Of a stretch of DNA of 64,000 bases, positions 44,938 through 57,472 are shown in pieces. The stretch comes from Corydoras sp. C115 (lineage: Eukaryota; Chordata; Actinopteri; Siluriformes; Callichthyidae). Location of the stretch: the NCBI GenBank assembly GCA_019802505.1, contig JAFMOC010000092.1:347501-411500 (forward strand), given 5' to 3'. The notes under the pieces are model-generated. The model searched no databases and was not told the DNA's origin. It saw only the letters and a list, made by a program, of their open reading frames with translations. Within the stretch, counting starts at the first letter, position 1. Every line of letters starts with the position of its first letter. A program made the position numbers and the translations under genes.

Positions 44938-47900
44938 AGTTCCAACATTCAGGCTGATTAACTAAAGCATATTGGCTATGGAACCCCCAAGTTCATCCAG
45001 CTGGTGGGCGTGGTTCAGTTTGTACCGCCGTGGAAACACGTGCCATGGCAACACTGTTATATAACCTCCTTGTTGCCACGGCAACCCATCAAGAGCTTGG
45101 TTTGCTTAAGGGCAGACTTGCTATCTCGGTTTTCTTCCTCATGGTCTCTTATACCAGCATATGCAACAACAATAATCACGAGGCATAACACTCCACACGC
45201 CAAGTTTACCCAGAGCCGTGCATTTCAGTGCATTCGGCGGTTCATAAGCTTCTGGCGGCTCACATCTTTACCAAGAACGTCCAGGGAAAGCTTTGGAGAT
45301 CACAATGCAGGCCTAGAGAATGAGCAGGAGCTCGTTAGGGGTGCAAAAGACGAGCCGATTGGCCCTAATGATGTCCTACGGTAGATTTCTTTCACCAGCA
45401 CAACGACGTCCATGCACCGAAAAGACCTATAGTGCTGTTTCCATAGCAACAGATGTATGGATCACAGCGATATGACGAGTATCGGGCTAATTTGGGAGGA
45501 AAGCAAATGGGATAGTGCCTCTCCCATAATACCATGAAATCTACAAATCGTCGATGCTGGAACAGGAAACCGTGGCAAAGCATGTTATTGCTGCTGCATA
45601 GCAATAACAGAACCAAGGAGTCGAGACTGGACCCAATAAATAGCAGCCAATAAATTAGATTTACAGTATATAACCTATTTACACGGATGAGTCAAGATCA
45701 GTTATTCTGAGCTTAACAGCTAGATTCCAGGTAATGAGCTTCACGTTTCCGTCAGAGCAGACGCAGGACTCTGCCAAATCAGCAACTGGATTTATATATA
45801 TCATTCATTCATTCATTATCTTCTGCTTTATCCTATATTAGGGTCGCGGTAGGGTTCCCCATGCCCATCCAGGGGAGAACATTTCGGGCGCTGGGCAGAT
45901 ACCCCAGGACAGGGCGCCAATCCATCGCTGGGCACACACTCACTCACACAGACACACTCTATATGGGGCAATTTGGAGAACTCAATTGACTTGATCCATG
46001 TTTTTGGACTGTGGGAGGAAACCGGAGAACCCGGAGGAAACCCACGCGGACACGGGGAGAACATGGAAACTCCACCCAGATGGGGATTCGAACCGGGAAT
46101 CCCTAGTGCTGAGAGGCGAACGTGCTGACCACTAAGCCACCGTGCCGCCTATATATTTATTCATCATCTCCCGCTTTATCCTCTATTAGGGTCGCGGTGG
46201 GGTTCCCCATGCCCATCTAGGGGAGAACATCTCGGGCGCTGGGCAGATACACCCAGGACAGGGCGCCAATCCATCGCTGGGCACACACATACTCACACAC
46301 ACACACTCTACATGGGGCAATTTGGAGAACTCAATTGACTTGATCCATGTTTTTCGACTGTTGGAGGAAACCGGTGAACCCGGAGGAAACCCACGCAGAT
46401 ACGGGGAGAACATGGAAACTCCACCCAGATGGGGATTCAAACCGGGAATTCCTAGTGCTGAGAGGCGAACGTGCTGACCACTAAGCCACCGTGCCGCCAT
46501 ATATATATCATATATAATATGTTATATATGTATACAAACAGTGCCAGTCAGAAATTTGGTCACACCTCCATTCTGTTTCACTTATTGTCCATGTTCTCAG
46601 TTCCGCTTCCTGTAAAGATGGACTTTGTAGTTCCAGACTGTAGTCCATCTCATTGTGTTCTACAGTACATACTGTATACGTCCCCTTCACTCTGTTCTAA
46701 TGGTCAGGACCCAATTATTTGGTCATATTTTATCTTGGTGTCTCATTCATACCGACATTATAATGAAACTACCAAAAAACACACTTAGCTCCTTAAACTT
46801 CCGTATTAATTTAATTGTGATCAGAGATGGACGTCTTTACTTACCAACAACAGCCAGGTTGTGTTCTGAGCCACAAGCAATCTGCAAGCATGAAAGAAAA
46901 CGTTTAGAGAAATTAAAACCCATCTGCATTCAGGCTAACATCATGACCGGTATTATTTCTTTAGAGATTTCTAAGTCCTAGATTGCGGGTGGCACGGTGG
47001 CATAGTGGTTGGCATGTTCACCTGGATAGAATTTCCATGTCCTCCCAGTGTCCATGTGGGTTTCCTCCGGGTTCTCAGTTTTCCTCCCATAGTCCAAAAA
47101 CATGGATTCATTTACATTTACATTTGGTCATTTATTGGACGCTTTAATCCAAAGCGACTTACAAGGTGAGCACAGGGTTAATCACAACATCCCTGGAGCA
47201 ATGAGGGTTAAGGTCTTGCTCAAGGACCCACACTGGTAACTTCAGAGGACCTGGGATTTGAACCCACAACCTTCAGATTGATAGCCCAATGCCCTACCCA
47301 TTGAGCTACCACGTCCTTGACCTGGAGAGAGCTGGCAGCTGGAAACAGATGTCATTATAGAACTACACAAAAAAATGGCAGTTCCTAAGCATCTTGTTTG
47401 TACACTTTGGATAAAAGCGTCTGCTAAATGACTAAATGTAAATGTAATGTAAAATGTTAAAGGTCTTGCTCAAGGACCCACATTGGTAACTTCAGTGGAC
47501 CTGGGATTTGAAGCCCCAACCTTCAGATTGATAACCCAACACCTTAACCACTGAGCTACCACTCCCTCCCTCCTGGATTCAAGGTGAATTGGCTGCGCTA
47601 CAATTCCCCCTATATAGTGTGTGTAATAAATTAATATTACCTATTGAATCTGAATGTTTCTAGTAGGTACGGCTTTGCATTGCTGCATCGTGTGCTGTGT
47701 GCTGCATGTGTGCAGGGGCAACTCGGGACAAATGTCTGAACCAGTAAGGTCTGTCTTGATGATTTCTATTAACTGCATCAGCTATACAACAAGTTTTCCC
47801 TTAGATGACCAAGCACAGCAAATATTTGCACATTCAGGATGTTTATATATATTTACTTTTTGTGCGCGTGTGTTAGGACAGCCTCAGGACACGCACAGAA

Positions 47901-50479
47901 GACTGTCTGGAACACTCTAATCAAGCACAACTACGCTTCCGTCGCCCTAGACAAACCCTAAAGACGTATCTTTGCTATATTCTAGAATTAATAACACAAA
48001 CGACTCGAAACTCACTGATAACTCCATCCATCCATCCATTATCTTACGCTTTATCCTCTAGTAGGGTCGTGGTGGGGTTCCCCATGCCCATCCAGGGGAG
48101 AACGTTTCGGGCGCTGGGCAGATACACCCAGGACAGGGCGCCAATCCATCGCTGGGTACACACTCACTCACACAGAAACACAAACACACTCTATCATGGG
48201 GCAATTTGGAGAATTCAATAGACTTGATCCATGTTTTTGGACTGTGGGAGGAAACCGGAGAACCCGGAGGAAACCCACACAGACACGGGGAGAACATGGA
48301 AACTCCACCCAGATTGGGATTCGAACCGGGAATCCCTAGTGCTGAGAGGAGAACGTGCTGACCACTAAGTCCCAATCCACCCTCACTGATAACTGATTCA
48401 TATTATTTGATTCTGAGCAGCACGCTGGCTTAGTGGTCAAGACGATGGCCTCTTAGCGCTGGGGATCCAGGTTTTTCCATGTTCTCCTTGTGTCTGTCCC
48501 AAAACGTGGATTCAAGGTAAATTGGCTGCTCGGAATTGCCCCTATACATTTTGTGTCTATATGTGTGAGTGTGTGTCCAGCAATGGATTGGCATCCTGTC
48601 ATGCCCAGCGCCTGAAACATTTCCCCTTGGATGGGCATGAGACCCCTTCTGCAACCCTCATACAGGACTGAGAATTTAAGATTTTAAGAATTTAAGAATT
48701 TAAGATATGGATGGTTTATTCTCATTCTCGATGCGATGTGTCGGATCTGTTCGGCTGCAGAACTAATTATTACAGAAGCGCTTTATCTGACATACTTTAA
48801 ACTCCCAGCGTCTTATCTCCATGACTTTGTTGGACATAAATGAATGAAACTTTGCCCAGACGAGGGCTTTTAATCAAACACAGACAGAAGCCGCAACACT
48901 GAGGTCCCAGCGGTGTCTTTCACTCGTTCGCATCAAGATTTCCCAAATAAAAGAAATCAGCAGGCTCATGCTCTTTTGTGTCCTCCTCCTCGGGACAGTA
49001 CACTGCGGCATCAGCGGCTTTTGAAGATTAACAAGACACTCGGATATCCTCCTGGACAAAATGAACTTGCGTCAGGACAGCTGCCCGGATCTCCATCCGG
49101 GGAGTGAACGCTGAGCTCCAGTGACAAGAGATAAATGCAGCGTGGCGTGCATGTCACGCTTGCCTTGATTCCACATCCCCTTTCTCCTCGTTGAACCCCC
49201 TCATTCCCCTACAAATAGATTCAAAGCTCTATTATCCTGCGAGAGCTCCATGTTCAAGGTCACCGCCGTCTGCTGTGGTTCATCCGAATGAGGTTTTGTA
49301 TACATACACCCTTTAATCAAAAATATAAGGACACTTAAGCATCACATATACACTTTATGGACTGAAGTATTAGGGTACATCTCTTAATCATCAAATATAG
49401 GTGTTTTATTAAGTGCCATTGCAACAGGAGGGCTCAGTGGTCAGGGTGTTGGGCTGTCAATCTGAAGGTTGGGGGTTCAAATTCCAGGTCCACTGAAGTT
49501 ACCAGTGTGGGTCCTTGAGCAAGACCCTTAACCCTCATTGCTCCAGGGATGTTGTGATTAACCCTGTGCTCACCTTGTAAGTCGCTTTGGATAAAAGCGT
49601 CCATTAAATGACCAAATGTAGGTGAATAAAATCAAGCATCTTAAGGCGCCCAGCTTTCTGAGAACGGTTTTGGAAGGCCCTTATGTGTTTTTGCATGACT
49701 GTGTCCACCTTTACGAAGAACTACAACAGAGACTCTCATCCAGCATTGGTGTCTGACCTCACAAATGCACTTCGGGAAAAAGCCCAGTGAAGAGGGGACC
49801 CTGTTATAGCTGGTTGTTCCAGGGGTGGAAACTGTAGTCTTTGCGTAAGAATCACAAGACATTTGTCCACAGTGTCCACCATCTGTGTTTAATGGACATC
49901 GCATTTCAAAATCGTGGATAACAGTGTGGACTCATTTGGTTTTGGATTTATTTTATTCATTCATTCATTATCTTCCGCTTTATCCTCTATTAGGGTCGCG
50001 GGGGGGGGGGGGGGGGTGGGTTCCCCATGCCCATCCAGGGGAGAACGTTTCGGGCGCTGGGCAGATAGACCCAGGACAGGGTACCAATCCATCGCTGGGC
50101 ACACACTCACTCACACAGACACACTCTATATGGGGCAATTTGGAGAACTCAATTGACTTGATCCATGTTTTTGGACTGTGGGAGGAAACCGGAGAACCCG
50201 GAGGAAACCCACGCGGACACGGGGAGAACATGGAAACTTCACCCGATTGGGGATTCAAACCGGGAATCCCTAGTGCTGAGAGGAGAACGTGCTAACCACT
50301 AAGGCACCGTGCCGCCATGATTTATTTTAATACAATAAAATATGTGGTTCTGACACCTCCTGGCAAAACATTTTGAGTTCCATGCCTAGGTGAGTAGCCT
50401 GGGTTCCTCTGTGATGTTGGCATGTTCTCCCCATGAATGCGTGTGTTTCAAACTGGAGACTTAAGTGCTCTTAGATTGC

Positions 50480-50536
<57 letters not shown>

Positions 50537-53500
50537 ATACGTTAAAAATGTGCAGAACACAGGAGGTGTGAGTGACGTTCAGACAGGTATCAGATATTTG
50601 AAGGATATGTCTCAATGTGATGTGTGTGTGAATGCTGATTACTGCACTGATTTAATTCGTAAAATTTTTTATGATATTAAATTTTTATTACGCTTTTGTC
50701 TCACGCATAGTAATGTTACATTTCCAAGGTTAGCTGTGACCTTCAGCATCTGTGCAAGCTGTCTCCAGGCAGGATGTGAGAAACAATGCTAATGATCAGA
50801 GTGACGTCGCCACCTGCTGGCCCCCTGCTCACACTGCACGCTTCTTTCCCTCAGCTGACTTTCAGCGGATTTTGTGGTTAAAGTTGTATTTTTTAAACCA
50901 TGTGGTGAATAGGACTTTCAAATGGAAGACATTTAAGAAAAAATAGACAATAAAGAGGTAAATAAAACTGAAATTACTGTATTGACAGTCACTTTGTGGT
51001 GGCGCAGTGGTGTAGAGGTGGCACAACCGCCTAAGTGCTGGTGATCCAGGTTCAGATCCCGATCTGAATGGAGTTCCCATGTTCTCACTGTGTCTGTGTG
51101 GGTTTTTTCCAGGTTCTCTGGTTTCCCCCCACAGTCCAAAAAGATGGAATCAAGGGGAACTGGCTCCTCTAAATTGCTCCTATATGGTGTGTGTGTGTAT
51201 CTGTGTAAGTGAGTCTGTGTGCTTAGTGATGGATTGGCGCCCTGTCCTTGGTGTGTCTGCCCAACGGCCCAAATATTCTCCCCTGGATAGGCATTGGAAA
51301 CCCCCTTCCCCATGACCCTAGTACAGGAAGATAATGAGAACAGATGAGATGAGAGACGGTACCTGAGTGGCACCATGAAGTAACTGGACCTCTGAAGGCA
51401 GGTTCGAGATCTTTGCTCCCGGCTCTGTAGCTGCACCGCTCTGCTCGGTTCTCCCAAGCTGTCCGTACTCAGCTCTCCCCCAAGTAAAGACTCTTCCACT
51501 TTCTGAAACATAAAAAATATTTATGTACGTACAAAATATAATGCTTGTCTTCGCTCTACCACAAGTCTCTTGATGTCAATGCATAATATACATTTTAAAG
51601 CCTGCATTTCATTCATTATAACTGACTATTCACCATTCCTCGTATGGCTGGTCCAATTGGCCACACAGCCGTTGATGTCATTCCCGGTGTGAATGCAGGG
51701 TAAGAGGATTTGGAGGCGTACCTGTTTGGGCGATTAAATGCGTCCAGCCGCTGTGTAAGACGGAAACTCCCTCTCCGTTAAACAGAGAGCGCTCTATGGC
51801 GGCAGGTAGAGGCAGGAAGGAGCTCAGGCTGCACAGCTGACCATGCTTATTACTGCCCCACACAAACACCTCACCCGACTCTACAACCAGAGAAACCAGG
51901 TCAAATCTACCAATCAGATCTGATCTGATCTAAAAAGAGATCACGCTGAGAATCGATTGGTCTGAACGTAAAGTCTACAAGTGAAGCTCATAAGGATATT
52001 TTAGTAAATGCTGTCAGCGGACCTGTTAAACACGTGCAGTGTGCTGAACCCGCACTCACACTCTGTACAGATACATGATCCAGACCTGTATGTAAAACAA
52101 ATATTAAATGATCAAATAGATAGATAAAAAGTACAAACAACATTGTGTTTAACTCCACATAATTACTCTGATACAATATATGAACAATAGTAGAACACAA
52201 TGAGGACTGGAGACTTTTTAACCACAAGAACAGACTTTAATAAAAGATATAATACAGTCCGGTCCATATCACAAGCTGAACATCACGCTCACATCGGGAG
52301 GGGCTTACCTGTCACCAAACAGGGCTGGCTGGAGGCGAGATGTGGAGGTACAGGCTGCGGATTCATGGCTCGTCTCGCTTGAGTGGACAGACCAACACCC
52401 CACTGATACACATCACCCGAACCTGAATATATAGTGTGTATATTTACACCCTGGCTTTTTGTCTAGAGTTCATTTTGTTGCTTTTTTTTATTGTAGATCA
52501 GTAGGAAACACAGAAAGGAGGTTGTACCTGTTACTGCGAGTGTGTGTCTCAGCCCTGCTGCAACGCAGATCACTGACTCAGGTAAAGTCTAAAATGAAAA
52601 AGAAGACAACAAACAGACATATTTAAAAATATACTGTACACTCAGTATGTTAAAAACCATTCATCATGAGGCAGTAGTAACATCACAGGAGTCAGTATAT
52701 CATTCAGCTTAAGAAAATGATTGAAGAAAAAGTTGAGTAGGTAACAGTGAACCATATAGGGAATAATCAACAGCAGGTTATTACTGCACAAAATACCTTT
52801 AGAGTAAAATAAACCCTGCTCTGCATCATCCTGGTAAAGCATCATTCACAGTAACACCCATCCGTTATCTTCCGCTTTATCCTCTATTAGGGTCGCGGGG
52901 GGGGGGGGGGGGTTCCCCATGCCCATCCAGGGGAGAACGTTTTGGGCGCCAATCTATCACTGGGCACACACTCACTCACACAAACATACACACTCTATAT
53001 GGGGCGATTTGCAGAACTCAATTGACTTGATCCATGTTTTTGGACTGTGGGAGGAAACCGGAGAACCCGGAGGAAACCCACGCAGACACGGGGAGAACAT
53101 GGAAACACCACCCAGAAGGGGATTCAAACCGGGATTCCCTAGTGCTGAGAGGAGAACGTGCGAACCACTAAACCACCGTGCCGCCCCACAGTAACACCAT
53201 GCTTGCTTATTAATATACTTTGTTTATTACACACAGCAAAATTTACCTCAATAAGCAAAGGTTCTGTAGTGTATTTTATTCCTGGTGAGACGCCCAGCTG
53301 CCCAAATCCATTGGACCCACATGCCAGGACACTTCCATCATCTAGAAAAAGAAATGCACTTTCAGTGTTTTAAATAATTCTGATTAAATCTTTGATCTGA
53401 AACTGAGTGCAGTGTCAAGTACATTTACGGTCCTCGCCGACGCCAATGGAACTTGATTAGAGGCCATTAAAATACTCTGCTCAGTACCTCAACTTTGGTT

Positions 53501-55809
53501 TAAGTAAAATCAGGGTCGGTTTACCTGTAAGTATGATAGTGAAGTCCCAGCCACAAGACACTTTCTGAACAGCTCTAGAACCAGGTAATGAGCAAAGCTG
53601 GAAGGTGCTGATGTCTGAAACATGGCCGAGTCCAAGCTGTCCTTTTGTATTTTGTCCACAAACCAGCAGCTCCCCAGATTCTAAAGAGACCAGAACAAAA
53701 ACACCTCACTTTTCAAGACGTTTACATTGTCCACAACGATTCTTTTAATACAACACATGTCCAGATAAATATTTCGCAGTAATCTTACCAGTGGCGGCAC
53801 GGTGGCTTAGTGGTTAGCAAGTTCTCCTCTCAGCGCTAGGGATTCCCGGTTCGAATCCCCATCTGGGTGGAGTTTCCATGTTCTCCCCGTGTCCACGTGG
53901 GTTTCCTCCGGGTTCTCCGGTTTCCTCCCACAGTCCAAAAACATGGATCAAGTCAATTGAATTCTCAAAATTGCCCCATATAGAGTGTGTATGTGTGAGT
54001 GAGTGTGTTCCCAGTGATAGATTGTATCCTTGTCCTGGGTGTATCTGCCCAGCGCCCGAAACGTTCTCCCCTGGATGGGCATGGGGAACCCCACCGCGAC
54101 CCTAATAGAGGATAAAGCGGGAGATAATGAATGAATGAATCTTACCAGTGATGAGTGCCGAGTGTCCACCTCCACCTGTGATGGTGTGAAATGTTCTGGC
54201 TTTGAGTCCACATTCCACACACTGGGGCTGAGGTTGATCTTCGGCATGTTTCAGCCCCAACTGGCCATAACTATTTGCACCCTGAAAAAAAAAATCTTTT
54301 GTCAATATTGCCAATAACAACTAATGTTTAATTCTTAAGTTGAAGCAACCAGTCTGCCCAGAAGCTCCATAATTACAACTTGCTGAGTCTGATGAATTGG
54401 AGGGTGACTCTAGGATTGTCTTACAATCCCTGCAACAGTGACCTCCACCTGCTATTTAAAGACTCAATCATGTGTGATGGTGGAAAAATGATTGGGACAA
54501 AGATAAACTGGGCCATTTTTCTCAGCTCTTTTTAAATTAAAATTAAAAATTAAATTGGGTCATTTATCAGACGCTTTTATCCAAAGCGACTTACAAGGTG
54601 AGCACAGGGTTCATCACAACATCCCTGGAGCAATGAGGGTTAAGGGTCTTGCTCAAGGACCCACATTGGTAACTTCAGTGGACCTGGGATTTGAACCCCC
54701 GACCTTCAGATTAATAACCCAACACCCTGACCACTGAGCTAACCCGCCCCTCACCCTTTTTATCCATCCATTTTCTTCCGCTTTATCCTATATTGGGGTC
54801 GCGGGGGGGGGGGGGGGGTCCCCATGCCCATCCAGGGGAGAACGTTTTGGGCGCTGGGCAGATACACCCAGGACAGGGATCCAATCTATCGCTGGGAACA
54901 CACTCACTCACACATACACACTCTAGATGGGGGAATTTGGAGAACTCAATTGACTTGATCCATGTTTTTGGACTGTGGGAGGAAACCGGAGAACCCGGAG
55001 GAAACCCACGCGGACACGGGGAGAACATGAAACTCCACCCAGATGGGGATTCGAACCGGGAATCCCTAGCACTGAGAGGAGAACATGCTAACCACTAAAC
55101 CACCCATCTCTTTTTATATTAACTAATATATATAGAGTACCAGTCACGGCTCTTTTTTCCTTCCCCCTGTCCATTTGATCAGTTCCATCAGTATGTTTGT
55201 GTTCTACAGTACATACTGTGTACGTCCCCTTGACTCTGTTCTAATGGTCAGAACCCCAATAGATCCACCACAGAGCAGGGGTTATTGGGTTGGTGCATTA
55301 TTCCTATCCCAGCAGTGTCACTGAGGTGTGTAAATGAAACTCCAGCAGCACTGCTGCACTAAAACCCCCTCACCACATCAGTGTCACTGCAGAACTGACA
55401 ATAAACAATCCACCACCCAAGTGATACCTGTTCTGTGATGCTCCTGAGAACCAACAGGGGACTAACAACAACAAAGAACACAGATGGACTACAGTCTGTA
55501 ATTATAAAACTACAAACTCCATCTATATGATAAGTGGAGGAAACAGAGGATGGAACAAGAAAGGGGCGTGGCTTAATTTTTGACTGGTCCTGAATATTAA
55601 AAGTCATTAATTCATAAATACACTGCTGTCAACGAGGTTTTCATTCGGAGACAAAAAAATACTAAACACCGCTCAAACAGAGGCATTTCATTCTTAAGCC
55701 TCGTGCAATTAAGTAACGAGTACAGCTTTTTAATCGTCATTAATTTTAAAAAGTGTAATAAAAAACTTACCCAAGTGAAAAGTTGCCGGTTTTGAATTGA
55801 CGTTTCCAT
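43644..55809 (-). CDS. sergef: Secretion-regulating guanine nucleotide exchange factor (SERGEF/DelGEF), complete
   Basis: SERGEF is an RCC1-like beta-propeller protein linked to exocyst-dependent secretion; its exchange activity is not well established. Coding exons, in order: 55771-55809, 54146-54281, 53525-53680, 53247-53341, 52528-52588, 52309-52422, 52023-52085, 51722-51880, 51363-51502, 46845-46881, 43644-43828. All joins are in frame and give 394 codons; the human protein is about 458, longer at the C-terminus. RCC1-type repeats appear as GANSYGQLGL (exon 2), CGQNTKGQLGLGH (3), CGSNGFGQLGV (4), VWGSNKHGQL (8), TWGRAEYGQLGR (9) and SWGWNEHGMCGDG with GCGAGHSMALC (11). The pattern and order match SERGEF. 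The exon 7 donor (GTCCGC) is weak. Intron 9 (4.5 kb) holds many SINEs. A SINE in intron 2 has duplicated the exon 2 donor. Confidence 0.95.
43892..44209 (-). mobile_element. SINE-A copy, head incomplete
   Basis: It ends at GAGAGGAGAA, so the first 25 bp of the head are missing. A SINE-B follows. Confidence 0.92.
44235..44434 (-). mobile_element. SINE-B copy
   Basis: Complete copy in sergef intron 10. Confidence 0.88.
44530..44792 (+). mobile_element. Old SINE-A copy
   Basis: Diverged head (GGGGATCCAGGTTCGAATCC) and degraded 3' part. Confidence 0.75.
44793..45800. other. sergef intron 10, no gene seen
   Basis: A CA microsatellite at about 44893-44936, then unique sequence. No exon is recognised. 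Confidence 0.5.
45801..46149 (-). mobile_element. SINE-A copy
   Basis: Full length; TATATA sequence separates it from the next copy in the same orientation. Confidence 0.93.
46158..46498 (-). mobile_element. SINE-A copy
   Basis: Full length, second of a same-strand pair set in TA-rich DNA. Confidence 0.93.
46539..46722. mobile_element. MITE-C fragment with one terminal repeat
   Basis: It begins CAGTGCCAGTCAGAAATTTG, the end sequence of the family, and breaks off at GGTCAGGACCC. Confidence 0.78.
47111..47409 (-). mobile_element. SINE-B with a shared 5' extension
   Basis: Reverse-complement counterpart of 26951-27240, near-identical over about 290 bp including the part upstream of the tRNA-like head. 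Confidence 0.83.
47453..47568 (-). mobile_element. SINE-B 5' part
   Basis: Head to GAGCAAGACC only; the 3' end is lost. Confidence 0.82.
47625..48022. other. sergef intron 9, no gene seen
   Basis: Unique sequence without recognisable exon or repeat. Confidence 0.5.
48023..48382 (-). mobile_element. SINE-A copy
   Basis: A nearly complete copy with an altered head; CTCACTGATAACT is duplicated on both sides. The tail is CCAT-type. Confidence 0.93.
48417..48668 (+). mobile_element. Old SINE-A copy
   Basis: Diverged, with the B-box segment deleted. It sits beside a young copy. Confidence 0.72.
48669..49430. other. Non-repetitive island in sergef intron 9
   Basis: About 560 bp (48700-49260) of balanced composition with an AATTATTA homeobox-type core near 48763. 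No exon is supported. It is a candidate regulatory element only. Confidence 0.35.
49430..49622 (+). mobile_element. SINE-B copy
   Basis: Complete copy in sense orientation for its own promoter. Confidence 0.87.
49956..50316 (-). mobile_element. SINE-A copy with a G-tract
   Basis: Full length; GATTTATTTTA duplicated at both ends; a run of about 19 G, with one T, at the common site. Confidence 0.93.
50483..50534. repeat. (TA)n microsatellite
   Basis: A pure TA run in sergef intron 9. Confidence 0.95.
50535..50996. other. sergef intron 9, no gene seen
   Basis: Unique AT-rich sequence. Confidence 0.5.
50997..51345 (+). mobile_element. Old SINE-A copy close to the sergef exon 9 donor
   Basis: Diverged copy (head GTGGCGCAGTGGTGTAGAGG) whose tail ends about 15 bp from the exon 9 donor at 51361-51362. 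Confidence 0.78.
52861..53187 (-). mobile_element. SINE-A copy with a G-tract
   Basis: An internal deletion near CGTTTTGGGCGCC; CACAGTAACACC duplicated at both ends. It lies in sergef intron 4. Confidence 0.92.
53794..54137 (+). mobile_element. SINE-A inserted at the sergef exon 2 splice donor
   Basis: Full length. The 13-bp duplication AATCTTACCAGTG (53781-53793 and 54138-54150) spans the exon 2/intron 2 border, so a second copy of the donor CACTG/GTAAGATT exists on the far side of the SINE. Confidence 0.95.
54556..54748 (-). mobile_element. SINE-B copy
   Basis: Complete copy in sergef intron 1. Confidence 0.87.
54762..55105 (-). mobile_element. SINE-A copy with a G-tract
   Basis: A nearly complete copy with about 17 G at the common site; CTTTTTAT lies on both sides. 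Confidence 0.92.
55136..55593. mobile_element. MITE-C copy
   Basis: It starts AGTACCAGTCACGGCTC and ends in the complement of CAGGACCAGTCAAAAATT, so both terminal repeats are present. It lies in sergef intron 1. Confidence 0.78.
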
Positions 55810-55917
55810 AACTATAAGGGCGCAGTGTTGTGACGTCACTCCGTAGCTCTAAAGAGTGAAGAATCCGCCATGTTTGTTGTGGCAACCAAGCTTTTTATTT
55901 TAGTTGATTTACGCATT
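55810..55917 (-). promoter_or_regulatory. sergef: sergef promoter with CRE, YY1-type motif and uORF
   Basis: A perfect palindromic CRE, TGACGTCA, lies at 55831-55838, 22 bp from the ATG. AACATGGCGG (55866-55875, minus strand) fits the YY1 consensus often found at TATA-less starts. Its ATG opens an 11-codon uORF (55836-55871) that ends in the CRE. A SINE-A begins at 55918 and limits the upstream promoter. Confidence 0.5.
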
Positions 55918-55955
55918 TATTCATTCATTCATTCATTCATTATAATGAATGAATG

Positions 55956-56010
<55 letters not shown>

Positions 56011-56282
56011 TTCCCATGCCCATCCAGGGGAGAACGTTACGGGCGCTGGGCAGATACACCCAGGACAGGGCGCCAATCCATCGCTGGGCACACACTCACT
56101 CACTCACACAGACACACTCTATATGGGGCAATTTAGAGAACTCAATTGACTTGATCCATGTTTTTGGACTGTGGGAGAAAACCGGAGAACCCGGAGGAAA
56201 AACGCAGACACGGGGAGAACATGGAAACTCCACCCAGATGGGGAAACCCTAGCGCATGCTAAACACTAAGCCACCGTGCCGC
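55918..56282 (-). mobile_element. SINE-A copy in the sergef upstream region
   Basis: A nearly complete copy; GATTTACGCATTTATT is duplicated on both sides. A GT run followed by a G run replaces the 3' box at the usual expansion site. Confidence 0.92.
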
Positions 56283-57067
56283 AGATTTACGCATTTATTG
56301 TAGTGTAAATGCTTTTTGACGTTGCTTTTTTTTTTAAAGCCTGCATTGTTAATTACAAGAACTACATTTTTATTGAGCAAAACCAAATAAATGACGTGTC
56401 TCCGTTTCAGTGGAATTATAAAATGACATGCATCGTGTTTTAGTCTTAACAGCAGCCTGACTTTCAAATTAATGCCGAATAAATCTAATTTCTGAACGCA
56501 CTGATAACTTTATTATCTATTTTTTATTTATCTATTACAACTATAAGTTACAACTATAACTTTTTGTAACTTTACAACTATAAGTTACAACTATTCTTTA
56601 AGTTACTTAAAGCCTGGTTTAAATAAAGTACAAAGCTGAAAAAGCTCAGTGGTAATACTGATTTATTGAGAAGATGTAAATGGATGTGTAAGATTCATAA
56701 ATCTGCAATAATCAGATGTCCACATACTACTGAATAAAGATAATCACACACAAATACACACAAAAGAAGGAAGTGCAATACTTTTTATTACAAAAATAAG
56801 GAACTTTACTCCATGAGCTTCTATTTAAACTGCAACTAGCAACTCACAGCACACATATATCTAAACATTGACTGGTTTTAAAACAACATTCATGATCAAT
56901 ACGCAATCAATGAGACAGAAAACATGAACAAATACAAGAAATTATGAATGTATGCTGCAGTTAGGTTGCCCCGCCCCCGGGAACACAACTTAATGTCCTC
57001 ATCATTCCTAATTAATACATATTTAGAAAAATAAAACATAAAATGTACTCTTGTTGAAAAAATTTAC
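56283..57067. other. sergef-tph1 intergenic DNA
   Basis: AT-rich unique sequence. A possible tph1 polyadenylation signal (TAATAAAAAG on the minus strand) lies near 56783-56792. Confidence 0.45.
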
Positions 57068-57199
57068 AATTTATCCATCCATCCATCCCAGCCATTATCT
57101 TCCGCTTTATCCTATATTAGGGGGGCGCTGAGCAGATACACCGTTTTGGGCGCTGAGCAGATACACCCAGGACAGGGCGCCAATCTATCGCTGGGCAAA
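57068..57199 (-). mobile_element. SINE-A 3' fragment
   Basis: Tail (CCAT-type) to CTATCGCTGGGC, with a short internal duplication of GCGCTGAGCAGATACACC. Confidence 0.87.
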
Positions 57200-57215
57200 A
57201 TTCAAATTTATTGAA

Positions 57216-57472
57216 TTTATATTTGGTAACCCAATGTTAACAGTGCTGATCATTGAACAAAGGTTTTTTTTAAGTTTTTTAAATATTACTGTTTGGGGTA
57301 GTGGTTTGTTACTGGTTGGCAAGAATCTATATTTGATAACCCAATATTTACAGTACTGATCATCAAACAAACATAAGTTTTCTTGAACATTACAGTTTGT
57401 GGTTTGTTGCTGGTTGGCGAGAATATAGTATTTAATAAACCAATATTTACAGTGCTAACCATCGAGTAAAGG
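57216..57472. repeat. About 100-bp tandem repeat, 2.5 units
   Basis: Three diverged units share CCAATATTTACAGT, TGATCAT and GTTTGTTACTGGTTGGC-like motifs; the third is partial. Confidence 0.85.

Larger units (their letters stand above)
46985..47624 (+). mobile_element. Old SINE-A interrupted by SINE-B DNA
   Basis: Head and central domain at 46985-47108 and continuation (TGGATTCAAGGTGAATTGGC) at 47571-47624, with SINE-B material between. Confidence 0.75.
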
